This document shows positions 34,756 to 43,255 of a DNA stretch of 64,000 nt, one piece after another. A program made the translations under genes and the position numbers. Each line of letters opens with the position of its first letter. Within the stretch, counting starts at the first letter, position 1. This DNA is from Paracoccus jeotgali (GTDB taxonomy: Bacteria > Pseudomonadota > Alphaproteobacteria > Rhodobacterales > Rhodobacteraceae): the NCBI RefSeq assembly GCF_002865605.1, contig NZ_CP025583.1:3009501-3073500 (forward strand), in the 5' to 3' direction. The notes beneath the pieces are model-generated. The model saw only the letters and a list, made by a program, of their open reading frames with translations. It made no database searches and had not been told where the DNA came from.

Positions 34756-36083
34756 CCGACGCCACCGATTTCGAACAGCTCTACAGCGCGGTCCCGCGCT
34801 CGACGCGCTGGCACATGCTGCTGGGGCTGCTGCTGCTGGCGCTGTCCTTTGGCGGCTTTGGCGTCTGGGCCTTCCGCGCGCCGCTGGCGGCGGCGGTGAT
34901 GGCGCCGGGCAGCTTTGTCGCCACCGGCCGCAACAAGATCGTGCAGCATCTGGAAGGCGGCATCATCAACGAGATTCTGGTGGAAGAGGGCGATTTCGTG
35001 GCCGCGGGCGAGACGCTGCTGGTGCTGGACCAGACCGCCGCCAACGCCAATCAGCGCGAGCTGGAACTGCGCCGCGCCCGGCTGGAGGCGATCACCGCGC
35101 GGCTGAGCGCCGAGTATCGCGGCCTCGACCAGCTGGACTTCCCGCAGGCGCTGCTGGACCGCCGCGACCTGCCGGAAATCGACGCCATCCTTGACGAACA
35201 GCATGCCGCCTTCGCCGGGGCCAAGGTCCGGCTGCAGGGCGAAATCGCGCTGCTGGAAAGCAACACCATCGCCAACCAGTCCCGCATCGCCGGGTTTCAG
35301 GGCCAGCTTGCCGCTGTCCAGACCCAGATCGACCTGCTGGAAGAGGACTTCGTCGCGCGCGAGGCGCTGCTGGAACGCGGCCTTGTCCGGCGCAGCGAGG
35401 TGAACCAGCTGGCCCGCGCCGTGGCCGATGCCAAGGGGCAGGCCGACCGGCTGCGCTCGCAGATCGCCGAGACCGAAGAGGCGGTGGCCAAGACCAACCG
35501 CCAGATCGAACAGACCCTGACCCAGGCCCGCCAGACCGCGCTTGAGGAGCAGCAGCTGATCGAGGCCGATCTGGACAGCATCCGCGAACAGGCCTCCAAG
35601 GCCCATGACGTGCTGACCCGCGCGCAGATCCAGTCGCCGGTCGCCGGGACCATCGTGCGGATGCACTATCACACCACCGGCGGCGTGATCGAGGCCGGCA
35701 AGCCCATCTTCGAGATCCTGCCCCAAGACGCCCCCCTGCTGATCGAGGCGCATGTCTCGCGCGGGGATGTCGATGATGTGCGCGTCGGGCACCGCGCCTC
35801 GGTCCGGCTGACGTCGCTGAACCAGCGCACGACGCCGGTGCTGGAAGGCGAGCTGGTCTATCTGTCCGCCGACGCGCTGACCACCAGCACCCAGGCCGGC
35901 GCGCAAGAGGTGTTTGTCGTCCGCATCCAGTTGCCGCCCGAGGAGCTGTCGCGCGTCAAGGGCTTCCGCCCGACGCCGGGGATGCCGGCCGAGATCATGA
36001 TCGAGACCGCCTCGCGCACCTTCGCGCAATATATCATCAAGCCCATTCAGGACAGCCTGTCCCGCGCCTTCCGCGAGAACTGA
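34752..36083 (+). CDS. HlyD/PrtE family membrane fusion protein of T1SS
   Basis: A 443-aa periplasmic adaptor. It has one N-terminal helix (residues 18-40), a biotinyl-lipoyl half-motif (NKIVQHLEGGIINEILVEEG) near 58, a long coiled coil (about 95-290), the second lipoyl half (AGTIVRMHYHTTGGVI) and a C-terminal beta barrel. It would link the ATPase to an outer membrane channel encoded elsewhere. The ATGA overlap with the ATPase gene completes a four-gene operon. No obvious terminator was found after it. Confidence 0.9.
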   Translation: MTDATDFEQLYSAVPRSTRWHMLLGLLLLALSFGGFGVWAFRAPLAAAVMAPGSFVATGRNKIVQHLEGGIINEILVEEGDFVAAGETLLVLDQTAANANQRELELRRARLEAITARLSAEYRGLDQLDFPQALLDRRDLPEIDAILDEQHAAFAGAKVRLQGEIALLESNTIANQSRIAGFQGQLAAVQTQIDLLEEDFVAREALLERGLVRRSEVNQLARAVADAKGQADRLRSQIAETEEAVAKTNRQIEQTLTQARQTALEEQQLIEADLDSIREQASKAHDVLTRAQIQSPVAGTIVRMHYHTTGGVIEAGKPIFEILPQDAPLLIEAHVSRGDVDDVRVGHRASVRLTSLNQRTTPVLEGELVYLSADALTTSTQAGAQEVFVVRIQLPPEELSRVKGFRPTPGMPAEIMIETASRTFAQYIIKPIQDSLSRAFREN

Positions 36084-36167
36084 CCGCGCCCCCGCCGGCC
36101 CGATGCAACTTTTCCGCCTGCCGATCCGTCATCTAATGTGACGCATCTGAACAAGCGGAGAGAATTC

Positions 36168-36566
36168 ATGTCCCTGATCGTGCTGTATCTGTCCAGCCTG
36201 ACCGTGTTCCTTGTCCTCGACATGATCGGGATCACCCAGATGATCCGGCCGATCTTCGAACGCCATGTCGGGCATCTGCTGGCCGATCCGCTGCGGCTGG
36301 GACCGGCGGCGGGCTTCTATGCCGCCTATGTCGCGGGGCTTTTGTATTTCGTCTCGGTCCCGGCGCTGAACGCCGACCGGCCCTTGCAGGCGCTGCTGGG
36401 CGGGGTGCTGATCGGGCTGATGGCCTACGGCACCTATGAGTTCACCAACCTCGCCACCCTGCGCGACTGGAGCTGGAATCAGGTCATTGTCGACACGCTG
36501 TGGGGCGCCAGCCTGACCGGCGTCACGGCCTGGGCCGGGGTGCTGTTCACCCGCGCCGTCACATGA
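36168..36566 (+). CDS. DUF2177 family membrane protein
   Basis: A 132-aa protein with four hydrophobic helices. The pattern GVLIGLMAYGTYEFTNLATLRDWSWNQVIVDTLWGASLTG is diagnostic of DUF2177 (only partly quoted motifs: YGTYEFTNLATL, DTLWG). The start at ATG 36168 follows GCGGAGAG. Function is unknown; family members are often found with DUF1295, CFA synthase or SDR genes in lipid stress clusters. It overlaps the next SDR gene by ATGA. Confidence 0.8.
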   Translation: MSLIVLYLSSLTVFLVLDMIGITQMIRPIFERHVGHLLADPLRLGPAAGFYAAYVAGLLYFVSVPALNADRPLQALLGGVLIGLMAYGTYEFTNLATLRDWSWNQVIVDTLWGASLTGVTAWAGVLFTRAVT

Positions 36567-37225
36567 GGGCGCTGGTGCTGGGCAGCAGCGGCGGCATCGG
36601 GGCCGCGCTGGCGGATGCCTTGCGCAGGCAGGGGGCCGAGGTCACGGGGCTGTCGCGCAGCGGCGACGGGCTGGACCTGACCCGGCAGGAGTCGGTGGCG
36701 CAGGCTGCCGCTGGGCTCGACGGCGAATTCGACCTGATCCTGAACGCGACCGGCGCGCTGGTCATTGACGGTTATCAGCCGGAAAAGAGCCTGTCATCCG
36801 TCGAAGCTCAGGGCATGGCCGCGCAATTCGCGCTGAACGCCACCGGCGTGGCGCTGGCGCTGCGCTATTTCAGCCCGCTGCTGCGCAGACAGGGGCGGTC
36901 GGTCTTTGCCTCGCTGTCGGCGCGGGTGGGGTCCATCGGGGACAACCGGCTGGGCGGCTGGATCGCCTATCGCGCCGCCAAGGCCGCGCAGAACCAGATC
37001 ATCCGCACCGCCGCCATCGAGATCGCCCGCAAACGCCCGCAATCCATCGTCGTGGCCTTGCACCCCGGCACGGTCGAGACACCCCTGACCGCACGTTATG
37101 CCGCAAACCACCCCACCATCACCCCCGCGCAATCGGCCCAAGCCCTGCTGGGCGTGATCGAGGCGCTGACCCCGCAGGACAGCGGCAGCTTTCACGACTG
37201 GAAGGGCCAGCCGGTCGTCTGGTAG
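36563..37225 (+). CDS. short-chain dehydrogenase/reductase (CsgA/C-factor-like)
   Basis: A 220-aa SDR. The Rossmann motif LGSSGGIGAALADALRRQG is at residues 6-24, NATGAL near 61, the catalytic Ser near 115 (SLSARVGSIGDN) and YxxxK (YRAAKAAQ) near 133. Its C-terminus (GTVETPLTARYA) is typical of the C-factor subgroup. The substrate is unknown. It is coupled to the DUF2177 gene and convergent with the photolyase operon. Confidence 0.85.
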   Translation: MRALVLGSSGGIGAALADALRRQGAEVTGLSRSGDGLDLTRQESVAQAAAGLDGEFDLILNATGALVIDGYQPEKSLSSVEAQGMAAQFALNATGVALALRYFSPLLRRQGRSVFASLSARVGSIGDNRLGGWIAYRAAKAAQNQIIRTAAIEIARKRPQSIVVALHPGTVETPLTARYAANHPTITPAQSAQALLGVIEALTPQDSGSFHDWKGQPVVW

Positions 37226-37287
37226 CGGCCGCATGGCGCTTCGACGTCACGCGCAGCCCAGGGCGAACAGGGCCGCCACCCTGACCC

Positions 37288-38820
37288 TCACCCGCCATAA
37301 GGCTGCAGCGCCGCCAGATGCGCCGCCGCCGCCTCGCGCAGCGCCTTCTGCTCGGCCTTGGGCTTGCGGCGCCAGCTCTGCACGATCACCTTCATGCGAT
37401 GGTTCTGCGCCCAACGATCCTCGTGCCGGGCGATGAAATCCCAATAGAGCGCATTCCACGGGCAGGCGTCGGGCCCGGTCCGTCGCTTCGGATCAAAGGC
37501 GCAGCCGCCGCAATAATCCGACATCTTGTCGATGTAGTTCGCGCTCGCCGCATAGGGTTTGGTCCCCAGCAAGCCGCCATCGGCATATTGCGACATCCCC
37601 AGCGTGTTCGGCAGCTCGACCCATTCATAGGCGTCGGCATAGACGCCCAGATACCAGCGATGAACCGCCACCGGATCGGCGCCGATCAGCAGCGCATAGG
37701 TGCCGGTGATCATCAGGCGCTGGATGTGGTGGGCGTAAGCGGTGTCGAGCGTCTGGCCGATCACCTGCGACAGACAGCGCATGTTGGTCTCGCCTGTCCA
37801 ATAAAAGCCGGGCAGGGGCCGCTCCGCGCCCAGCACGTTCATCGCGGCATAGTCCGGCATCTTCAGCCAATAGACCCCGCGCACATATTCGCGCCAGCCG
37901 ATGATCTGGCGGATAAAGCCCTCGACCGCATTCAGGGGCGCGCGGCCGGCCTGCCACTCTGCCTCGGCCCGGCGGCACAGGTCCAGCGGGTCCAGCAGCC
38001 CGAGGTTCAGATAGGGCGACAGCAGCGAGTGATACATGAACGGCCGGTCGGCCAGCATCGCGTCCTGATAGCGGCCGAAATCGGGCAGGGCGTCGCGCAG
38101 GAAGGCGTCGCGGGCGGCCTCGGCACCCGCGCGGGTCACCTGCCAGTGAAACGGGCGCAGGCGGCCGAAATGGTCGGGGAACTGCGCCTCGACCATGTCC
38201 AGCACCTCGGCAGTGACGGGGTCGTCGGCGCCTGTCGGGGGCGCGGGCAGGAACAGGCTGTCGCGGGGCGGGTTGCGGTTTTCGGCGTCCAGGTTCCAGA
38301 CCCCGCCGGCGGGCTGGTCCTCCTGCATCAGCAGCCCGGTCTGGCGGCGCATGACGCGGTAGAAATGCTCCATCACCAGCGTCTTGCGGTCGGCCGCCCA
38401 GTTGGCAAAGGCATCGCGGCTGCACAGAAAGCGGCTGTCGTCGCGGATCAGGATAGGCCGGTGCAGACGCGCCTCCCAGCCCTGCATCGTGTCCCACAGC
38501 CGCCACTCGCCCGGTTCGGTGATGACCACGGTTTCAGGGTCATGGGCGGCGATGGCGTCGGCAAGCGCGCTTTCCAGATCAGGCAGGCCCTCGGTCAGCT
38601 TGCGGTAATCGACCTGCCAGCCCGCCTGCCGCAGCTCTTGCGCGAAATGGCGCATGGCGGCAAAGACCAGCGCCAGCTTTTGCTTGTGGTGGTCGGCGTA
38701 AGCCGCCTCGGCCGCGACCTCGGCCATCAGGATGACGTCGCGGGACTTGTCGCCCCCCAGCAGCGAGGAAATCCCCGGCGTCAGCTGGTCGCCGAGGATC
38801 AGGACCAGCCTGCGCGTCAT
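37288..38820 (-). CDS. iron-sulfur cryptochrome/photolyase (FeS-BCP, PhrB type)
   Basis: A 510-aa protein of the bacterial (6-4) photolyase/cryptochrome class. The start LVLILGDQLTP belongs to the DASH-unrelated FeS-BCP N-terminal domain. The FAD pocket region is visible (YHSLLSPYLNLGLLDP), and four cysteines for a [4Fe-4S] cluster are in NMRCLSQVIG, YCGGCAFDP and DACPW. Members repair (6-4) photoproducts with light or act as blue-light receptors (CryB). It is the last gene of an eight-gene operon and overlaps the peroxidase gene by ATGA. Confidence 0.92.
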   Translation of the reverse strand: MTRRLVLILGDQLTPGISSLLGGDKSRDVILMAEVAAEAAYADHHKQKLALVFAAMRHFAQELRQAGWQVDYRKLTEGLPDLESALADAIAAHDPETVVITEPGEWRLWDTMQGWEARLHRPILIRDDSRFLCSRDAFANWAADRKTLVMEHFYRVMRRQTGLLMQEDQPAGGVWNLDAENRNPPRDSLFLPAPPTGADDPVTAEVLDMVEAQFPDHFGRLRPFHWQVTRAGAEAARDAFLRDALPDFGRYQDAMLADRPFMYHSLLSPYLNLGLLDPLDLCRRAEAEWQAGRAPLNAVEGFIRQIIGWREYVRGVYWLKMPDYAAMNVLGAERPLPGFYWTGETNMRCLSQVIGQTLDTAYAHHIQRLMITGTYALLIGADPVAVHRWYLGVYADAYEWVELPNTLGMSQYADGGLLGTKPYAASANYIDKMSDYCGGCAFDPKRRTGPDACPWNALYWDFIARHEDRWAQNHRMKVIVQSWRRKPKAEQKALREAAAAHLAALQPYGG

Positions 38821-39380
38821 GCGCGCGGCAGCAGCGGCAGGAAGGCGTCGGATATCCGCGCCGAGCTGGGTTTGGTGAACGAGCCCCAGGTCGCCACCAC
38901 CTGCCCCTGCGGGTCCAGCAGCACCTTGTTGAAGTTCCATTTCGGCACGAAACCCGCCGTCTCGGCCAGCCAGCGATAGAAGGGATGCGCCTGCGCCCCC
39001 GTCACCGGCAGGATGTCGGTCATCGGCAGGGTGATGCCATACTGGATGGTGCAGAACTCCTTGACGCGCTTGGCGTCGTCATATTCCTGCGCAAAGGCGT
39101 CCGAGGGCACCGCCAGCACCACCAGCCCGCGCGGGCCATAGGTTTCGTGCAGCGTCTGCAAGCCGGCCAGCTGCGGGGTGAAGCCGCAAAGCGAGGCGGT
39201 GTTGACCACCAGCACCGGGCGGCCGCGCCAATCGGCGGTGTTCAGCGTGCCGCCGTCGATGGACGGAAAGCTGAAACTGGGCGCGGCCCCGGCCCCGGCG
39301 GCAAGGCCGCGGCTGGGCAGCAGCCCCGACATCAGCGCCAGGGCCGACAGCGAGGTCAGCGTGAAACGGCGTCGGTTCAT
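38817..39380 (-). CDS. glutathione peroxidase family protein, Tat-exported
   Basis: A 187-aa protein. The signal NRRRFTLTSLSALAL suggests Tat or Sec export to the periplasm. The peroxidatic site is a Cys in NTASLCGFTPQ near residue 64, and the later WNFNKVLLD motif completes the active site. It should reduce lipid or other hydroperoxides, probably with thioredoxin-like donors. The start at ATG 39380 is set by the twin-arginine signal. It is joined by ATGA overlaps to the membrane protein gene before and the photolyase gene after it. Confidence 0.9.
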   Translation of the reverse strand: MNRRRFTLTSLSALALMSGLLPSRGLAAGAGAAPSFSFPSIDGGTLNTADWRGRPVLVVNTASLCGFTPQLAGLQTLHETYGPRGLVVLAVPSDAFAQEYDDAKRVKEFCTIQYGITLPMTDILPVTGAQAHPFYRWLAETAGFVPKWNFNKVLLDPQGQVVATWGSFTKPSSARISDAFLPLLPRA

Positions 39381-40087
39381 GTCATGTCCTTTCCCGAGAA
39401 ATAGCGCCATGCAAGCGCGACAATGCCAAGCGCGGCCAGCGCCGCGACGGGCCAGTAATCGGCACGGAAATTGGCGGCGACGATGCCAAGGGCGGCCCAA
39501 CCGACGGCCAGCGGATAGCTCCAGACATCGGGCCGCCGCGCCTGCACGATCAGCGCCACGGCCAGCACCAGCGCCAGCAGGATCAGGGCGGCGGGCTGCG
39601 GCGACAGCACGGCATGGCCCGACAGCGTCACCGCCAGCGCCACGCCGCTGGCCGCCGTCAGCCAGCCCGCGTAAAGCCCGATGGGCTGGGCCTGCAGCAG
39701 CGGATCGCGGTGGCCGGCGCGCAGCATGGCCGCAATCGCCGCCGCCGCCATGATCAGGATCATCACCGTGGCCGCGATGGGCGCCATGTTGGCGACCGCG
39801 ATCCACGGCACGCCCACCGCCAGCGACAGCGCCAGCGCCGGCCGCGCAGGCTGCCAGTCCGGGTCATCCGCCCGCCGCCAGACGCCATAGCCAAGCCCGA
39901 TGATCAGCCACAGATAGATGATGCCCCAGATCGAGAACGCCCAGCCGGCAGGCTGCGCGGGCCAGTGGTCCAGCACGACCGGAAACTGGTCCTTGGTGAA
40001 CCCGTTGAAGCCGTCGCTGAACAACGGCGACACCGCAAACGCCACCGCGAGGATCAGAACCAGCCACGCCCAGATACGATCGGTCAT
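39377..40087 (-). CDS. TspO/MBR-like tryptophan-rich membrane protein
   Basis: A 236-aa protein with about seven hydrophobic helices. The segment WPAQPAGWAFSIWGIIYLWLI near residue 43 resembles the TspO/MBR signature. It is longer than classical five-helix TspO (about 160 aa), so it is a divergent relative. TspO proteins bind tetrapyrroles and affect photosynthesis and oxidative-stress genes in Rhodobacter. Here it lies between an SDR and a glutathione peroxidase in a photo-oxidative-stress-like operon, with ATGA overlaps on both sides. Confidence 0.6.
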   Translation of the reverse strand: MTDRIWAWLVLILAVAFAVSPLFSDGFNGFTKDQFPVVLDHWPAQPAGWAFSIWGIIYLWLIIGLGYGVWRRADDPDWQPARPALALSLAVGVPWIAVANMAPIAATVMILIMAAAAIAAMLRAGHRDPLLQAQPIGLYAGWLTAASGVALAVTLSGHAVLSPQPAALILLALVLAVALIVQARRPDVWSYPLAVGWAALGIVAANFRADYWPVAALAALGIVALAWRYFSGKDMT

Positions 40088-40812
40088 CTTACCAGCCTCT
40101 TTGTGATCGGAATCAATGCCCAATATGGCAACAGGCGCAGCAGCTTCAGCGCAAGGGTCAATCGGCGCGGAAAGTGGATCTCGAACCCCTTGCGGTCCAG
40201 CCCGCGCAGGATCGCCGCTGCCGCCTGATCGGGCTGAATGATGAAGGGCATGTCGAACTCGTTCAGGCGCGTCATGCGGCTGTCGACAAAGCCGGGGTTG
40301 ATGATCCGCACATCGGTCTGGCCGGCAAGCTCGGCCCGCAGCGTCTCGGCGAGGTTGATGATCCCGGCCTTGGTCGCGGAATAGATCTGCCCCTGCGGCA
40401 GCCCCACATAGCCCGCGACCGAGCCGGTCAGCGCAAGCTGGCCGCGCTGCCTCAGCAGCGGTTGCGCCAGATGGACGAAGTTCAGCGTGCCGGTCAGGTT
40501 CACGGTGACGATCTGCGCGGCCTGTTCGGGGTCGGCCTCCATCGCCTTGCCCGGCGCATAAAGGCCCGCCAGCGTGATCGCCCGGTCCAGCTTGCCGCCC
40601 GCCGCGATGATCTCGGCAGCGGCGGCAAGGCTTTCGCGGTCGGCGATGTCGGCGGGAACCACCTGCGCGCCGGGGCAGTCGGCGGCGACGGCCTGCAGCG
40701 CCTCGGCGCGCCGGGCCGAGAGGATCAGCGCGGCCCCGCGCCGCGCATAGGCGCGGGCGAGTTCCGCGCCGATGCCGTCGCTGGCCCCCATGATCCAGAT
40801 CCGTTCGGTCAT
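40084..40812 (-). CDS. short-chain dehydrogenase/reductase
   Basis: A 242-aa SDR. The nucleotide-binding GASDGIGAELARAYARRG starts at residue 9, NLTGTLN near 106, the catalytic Ser near 135 (TGSVAGYVG) and YSATK near 147. The C-terminus (LKLLRLLPYWALIPI) is hydrophobic and may touch the membrane. Similar SDRs accompany CFA-synthase-like methylases in stress operons of other proteobacteria; the substrate is unknown. It is coupled on both sides by ATGA overlaps. Confidence 0.88.
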   Translation of the reverse strand: MTERIWIMGASDGIGAELARAYARRGAALILSARRAEALQAVAADCPGAQVVPADIADRESLAAAAEIIAAGGKLDRAITLAGLYAPGKAMEADPEQAAQIVTVNLTGTLNFVHLAQPLLRQRGQLALTGSVAGYVGLPQGQIYSATKAGIINLAETLRAELAGQTDVRIINPGFVDSRMTRLNEFDMPFIIQPDQAAAAILRGLDRKGFEIHFPRRLTLALKLLRLLPYWALIPITKRLVR

Positions 40813-42104
40813 ATCGCACCCCTCCGCCAGAACCACGCCAAGACCGCGATGGCCGCCGCGCGCAGCAGCAGCGGCGCCCCGGCATAAAGCAGCAGCAACA
40901 GCCGCAGCGCGGCGCCGTCGTTGTCCGCCCCCGGCTGAAACCCCGCGCCCTGCAGCAGCGGCAGGGCAATCGCGCCGGCCAGCGCCAGCGCGGCCTTGGT
41001 CAGAAACCCCAGCGCGGCATAGGCGCGGCCGGCGGCACGCTCGGTCGCGGTGGCCTCGATCCGCGCCGACAGGATGGCGGGCGGCAGCACCAGATCGGCC
41101 CCGAAGCAGAAACCGGTGGCAACGCAGATCAGCGCAAAGGCCGCGACATCGCCGTGCCCCAGCGTCAGGGCAAAGGCAAAGCCCGCGACCGACAGCGCGA
41201 GCGAGGCGCCCCAGACCGGCACCGCGCCGAACCGCCCGGCCAGCCGCCCGGCAAGCGCCGCACCCGGCAGGGCGGCGAGGAAATAGCACAGCAGCAGCGC
41301 CCCGGTCAGCCCCTCGGCGCCCAGCAGATCGCGGATCAGCATCAGGATCAGCGTGGCGGGCAGCGCCGCCGACAGCAGGACCAGCGCCGCGATGGCGTAG
41401 AACGGCGCCAGCGCCGGCCAGTCGGGCGCGGCCTCGGCGGCCGGACGCAATTCCAGCCGCGCGCCCTGGCGCCAGCGGCGAAAGAGGGGCAGGGTCACCG
41501 CCAGCGCCACCGCCAGCAGCAGCGCCGTCACCAGCAGCCCGGCCTGCCGCCCGATCAGCGGCGCGAGGAAGGCGGGCAGCACCACCGCCGCGATCAGCCC
41601 GGCGAGGCCGAACCCCTCTCGCACAGCGCTGATCCGCGCCTTGTCGGCCGGATCGCGCCGCCACAGCCCGCCCAGCGTCATCAGCGTCACCGAGATCAGG
41701 CTGTGCCCGACCGTCGCCACCGCCATCGCCAGCGCGAACCAGACCAGCGGCGCAGGCCCGGCGGGCGCGAACAGCGCCGCGACCCCCGCCGCCAGCAGCA
41801 CCGCGCCGCCGGTCAGCAACACGCCGCGCGCAGCCGGCCAGCGGTCGCCCGCCCAACCCGCCAGCGGATCGAGCGCGGCATCCAGCAGCCGCAGCCAGAA
41901 CAGCGTCACCCCCAGCGCCGCCAGCGGCACGCCCAACTGCGCGGCATAGAAATCCGGCGCGTGGATATAAAGCGGCAACCCCCCGAAGGCGAGCGGCAAA
42001 GCCAGCGCCCCATGCGCCGCCAGATCGCCGCGCGACAGCGCCGCGCCTCGGGCGCGACCCCCGCCCGCAGCGACCGGCGCGCCTGGGGCGAGTGCCTCAG
42101 CCAT
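40809..42104 (-). CDS. MFS transporter (GPH/LacS-like family)
   Basis: A 431-aa protein with about twelve membrane helices. Sections such as LPLAFGGLPLYIHAPDFYA and LRLLDAALDPLAGWAGDR match glycoside-pentoside-hexuronide type MFS transporters that are found beside CFA-synthase-like genes. In that setting a lipid or lipid-precursor substrate seems more likely than a sugar (inference). It overlaps the CFA synthase stop by 8 bases and the SDR gene by 4 bases. The protein is exceptionally rich in Ala and Leu. Confidence 0.78.
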   Translation of the reverse strand: MAEALAPGAPVAAGGGRARGAALSRGDLAAHGALALPLAFGGLPLYIHAPDFYAAQLGVPLAALGVTLFWLRLLDAALDPLAGWAGDRWPAARGVLLTGGAVLLAAGVAALFAPAGPAPLVWFALAMAVATVGHSLISVTLMTLGGLWRRDPADKARISAVREGFGLAGLIAAVVLPAFLAPLIGRQAGLLVTALLLAVALAVTLPLFRRWRQGARLELRPAAEAAPDWPALAPFYAIAALVLLSAALPATLILMLIRDLLGAEGLTGALLLCYFLAALPGAALAGRLAGRFGAVPVWGASLALSVAGFAFALTLGHGDVAAFALICVATGFCFGADLVLPPAILSARIEATATERAAGRAYAALGFLTKAALALAGAIALPLLQGAGFQPGADNDGAALRLLLLLYAGAPLLLRAAAIAVLAWFWRRGAI

Positions 42105-43254
42105 GGCTCAGCCGGTATTGCACCACATCGGTGCGCCCGACGTCGAAGGCCGCGGCGCAGGCGGCCAGATAGAACCGCCAGACCCGGATGAAGCCGTCGT
42201 CAAAGCCCATCTCGCGGATCTGCGGCAGGCGCGCGTCGAAACGGGACAGCCACTCGGTCAGGGTGCGGGCGTAGTCCTTGCCAAAGCCATGCGCCTCGTC
42301 CACGCGCAGGCCGGCGGCGGTGGCCTCGGCCTCGAACCGGGTCGGGCAGGGCAGCATTCCGCCGGGAAAGATGAAGCTGCGGATCATGTCGCCGCCCTTG
42401 CGATAGCGGTCGAAATAGCGGTCGGCGACGGTGATGGTCTGGATCATCGCCCGGCCCTTGTCCGACAGCAGCTCGGCCAGCTTGCCGAAATAGACCGGCC
42501 AGAAGCGCTCGCCCACCGCCTCGAACATCTCGATGCTGACGATGTGGTCGAAGCGGCCGGACTGGTCGCGATAATCCCGCAAGGCGATCTCGGCCTCGCC
42601 CTGCAGCCGCTCGCGGGCGTATTCCGCCTGCTCTTGCGACAGGGTCAACCCGCGGGTGTGGAAATCGCCGCGTTCCAGCGCGCGTTCGGCAAACCCGCCC
42701 CATCCGCAGCCGATCTCGAGCAGCCGGCCCGATCCGGTGTCCAGCCCGTCGATCAGCCGGTCGTATTTGCGCCGCTGCGCCGCCGCCAGATCGTCGCCGG
42801 GGGCATAAAGCGCCGAGGAGTAGGTCATCGTCTCGTCCAGCCACAGCCGGTAGAACTCGTTGCCCAGGTCGTAATGGGCGGCGATGTTGCGGCGCGCGCC
42901 GCGGCGGGTGTTGCGGTTCAGCAGATACAGCGCCTGCATGGCCAGCCCCTGCAGGCGGTGGCCATAGATATAGCGGTCGAGTGCGGCCTCGTTCATCAGG
43001 CCGAAGGTCAAGAGCGCGGTCAGGTCGGGGCTGTCGACCCAGCCGTCGCGGTAAGCCTCGGTCAGCCCGACATCCCCGCGCGAGGCGAGGGCGGGGACCA
43101 TCCGCCAGTCGGTGATCTGCATCTCGGCATCCGGGCCGGGGGCGGCGCCGGCAAAGACGCGGGTCGTCCCCTCGGGCGTGGTCAGGCGCAGGCTGCCATG
43201 GCTGACGCCGTCCAGCGCGCGCAGGAATTCGTCACGGATATGGCGTTCGAACAT
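42097..43254 (-). CDS. cyclopropane-fatty-acyl-phospholipid synthase-like methyltransferase
   Basis: A 385-aa SAM-dependent enzyme. The SAM motif LEIGCGWGGFAERAL lies near residue 177, preceded by NIAAHYDLGNEFYRLWLDETMTY cut here as NIAAHYDLGNEFY and DETMTYSSALY, and followed by SIEMFEAVGERFW. These are standard for CFA synthases and for UfaA1/UfaM-type methylases acting on unsaturated phospholipid acyl chains. It sits between a DUF1365 gene (1-base gap) and an MFS gene. The partner FAD enzyme suggests a product other than plain cyclopropane, such as a methyl-branched or furan fatty acid. Confidence 0.88.
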   Translation of the reverse strand: MFERHIRDEFLRALDGVSHGSLRLTTPEGTTRVFAGAAPGPDAEMQITDWRMVPALASRGDVGLTEAYRDGWVDSPDLTALLTFGLMNEAALDRYIYGHRLQGLAMQALYLLNRNTRRGARRNIAAHYDLGNEFYRLWLDETMTYSSALYAPGDDLAAAQRRKYDRLIDGLDTGSGRLLEIGCGWGGFAERALERGDFHTRGLTLSQEQAEYARERLQGEAEIALRDYRDQSGRFDHIVSIEMFEAVGERFWPVYFGKLAELLSDKGRAMIQTITVADRYFDRYRKGGDMIRSFIFPGGMLPCPTRFEAEATAAGLRVDEAHGFGKDYARTLTEWLSRFDARLPQIREMGFDDGFIRVWRFYLAACAAAFDVGRTDVVQYRLSHG

Positions 43255-43255
43255 G

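Noticed and set aside
32599-36029. Long minus-strand open frames opposite the type I secretion genes
   Set aside because: Same reason: shadows of the exporter ATPase and adaptor genes, rich in Arg, Gln and Gly, with no motifs or ribosome binding sites.
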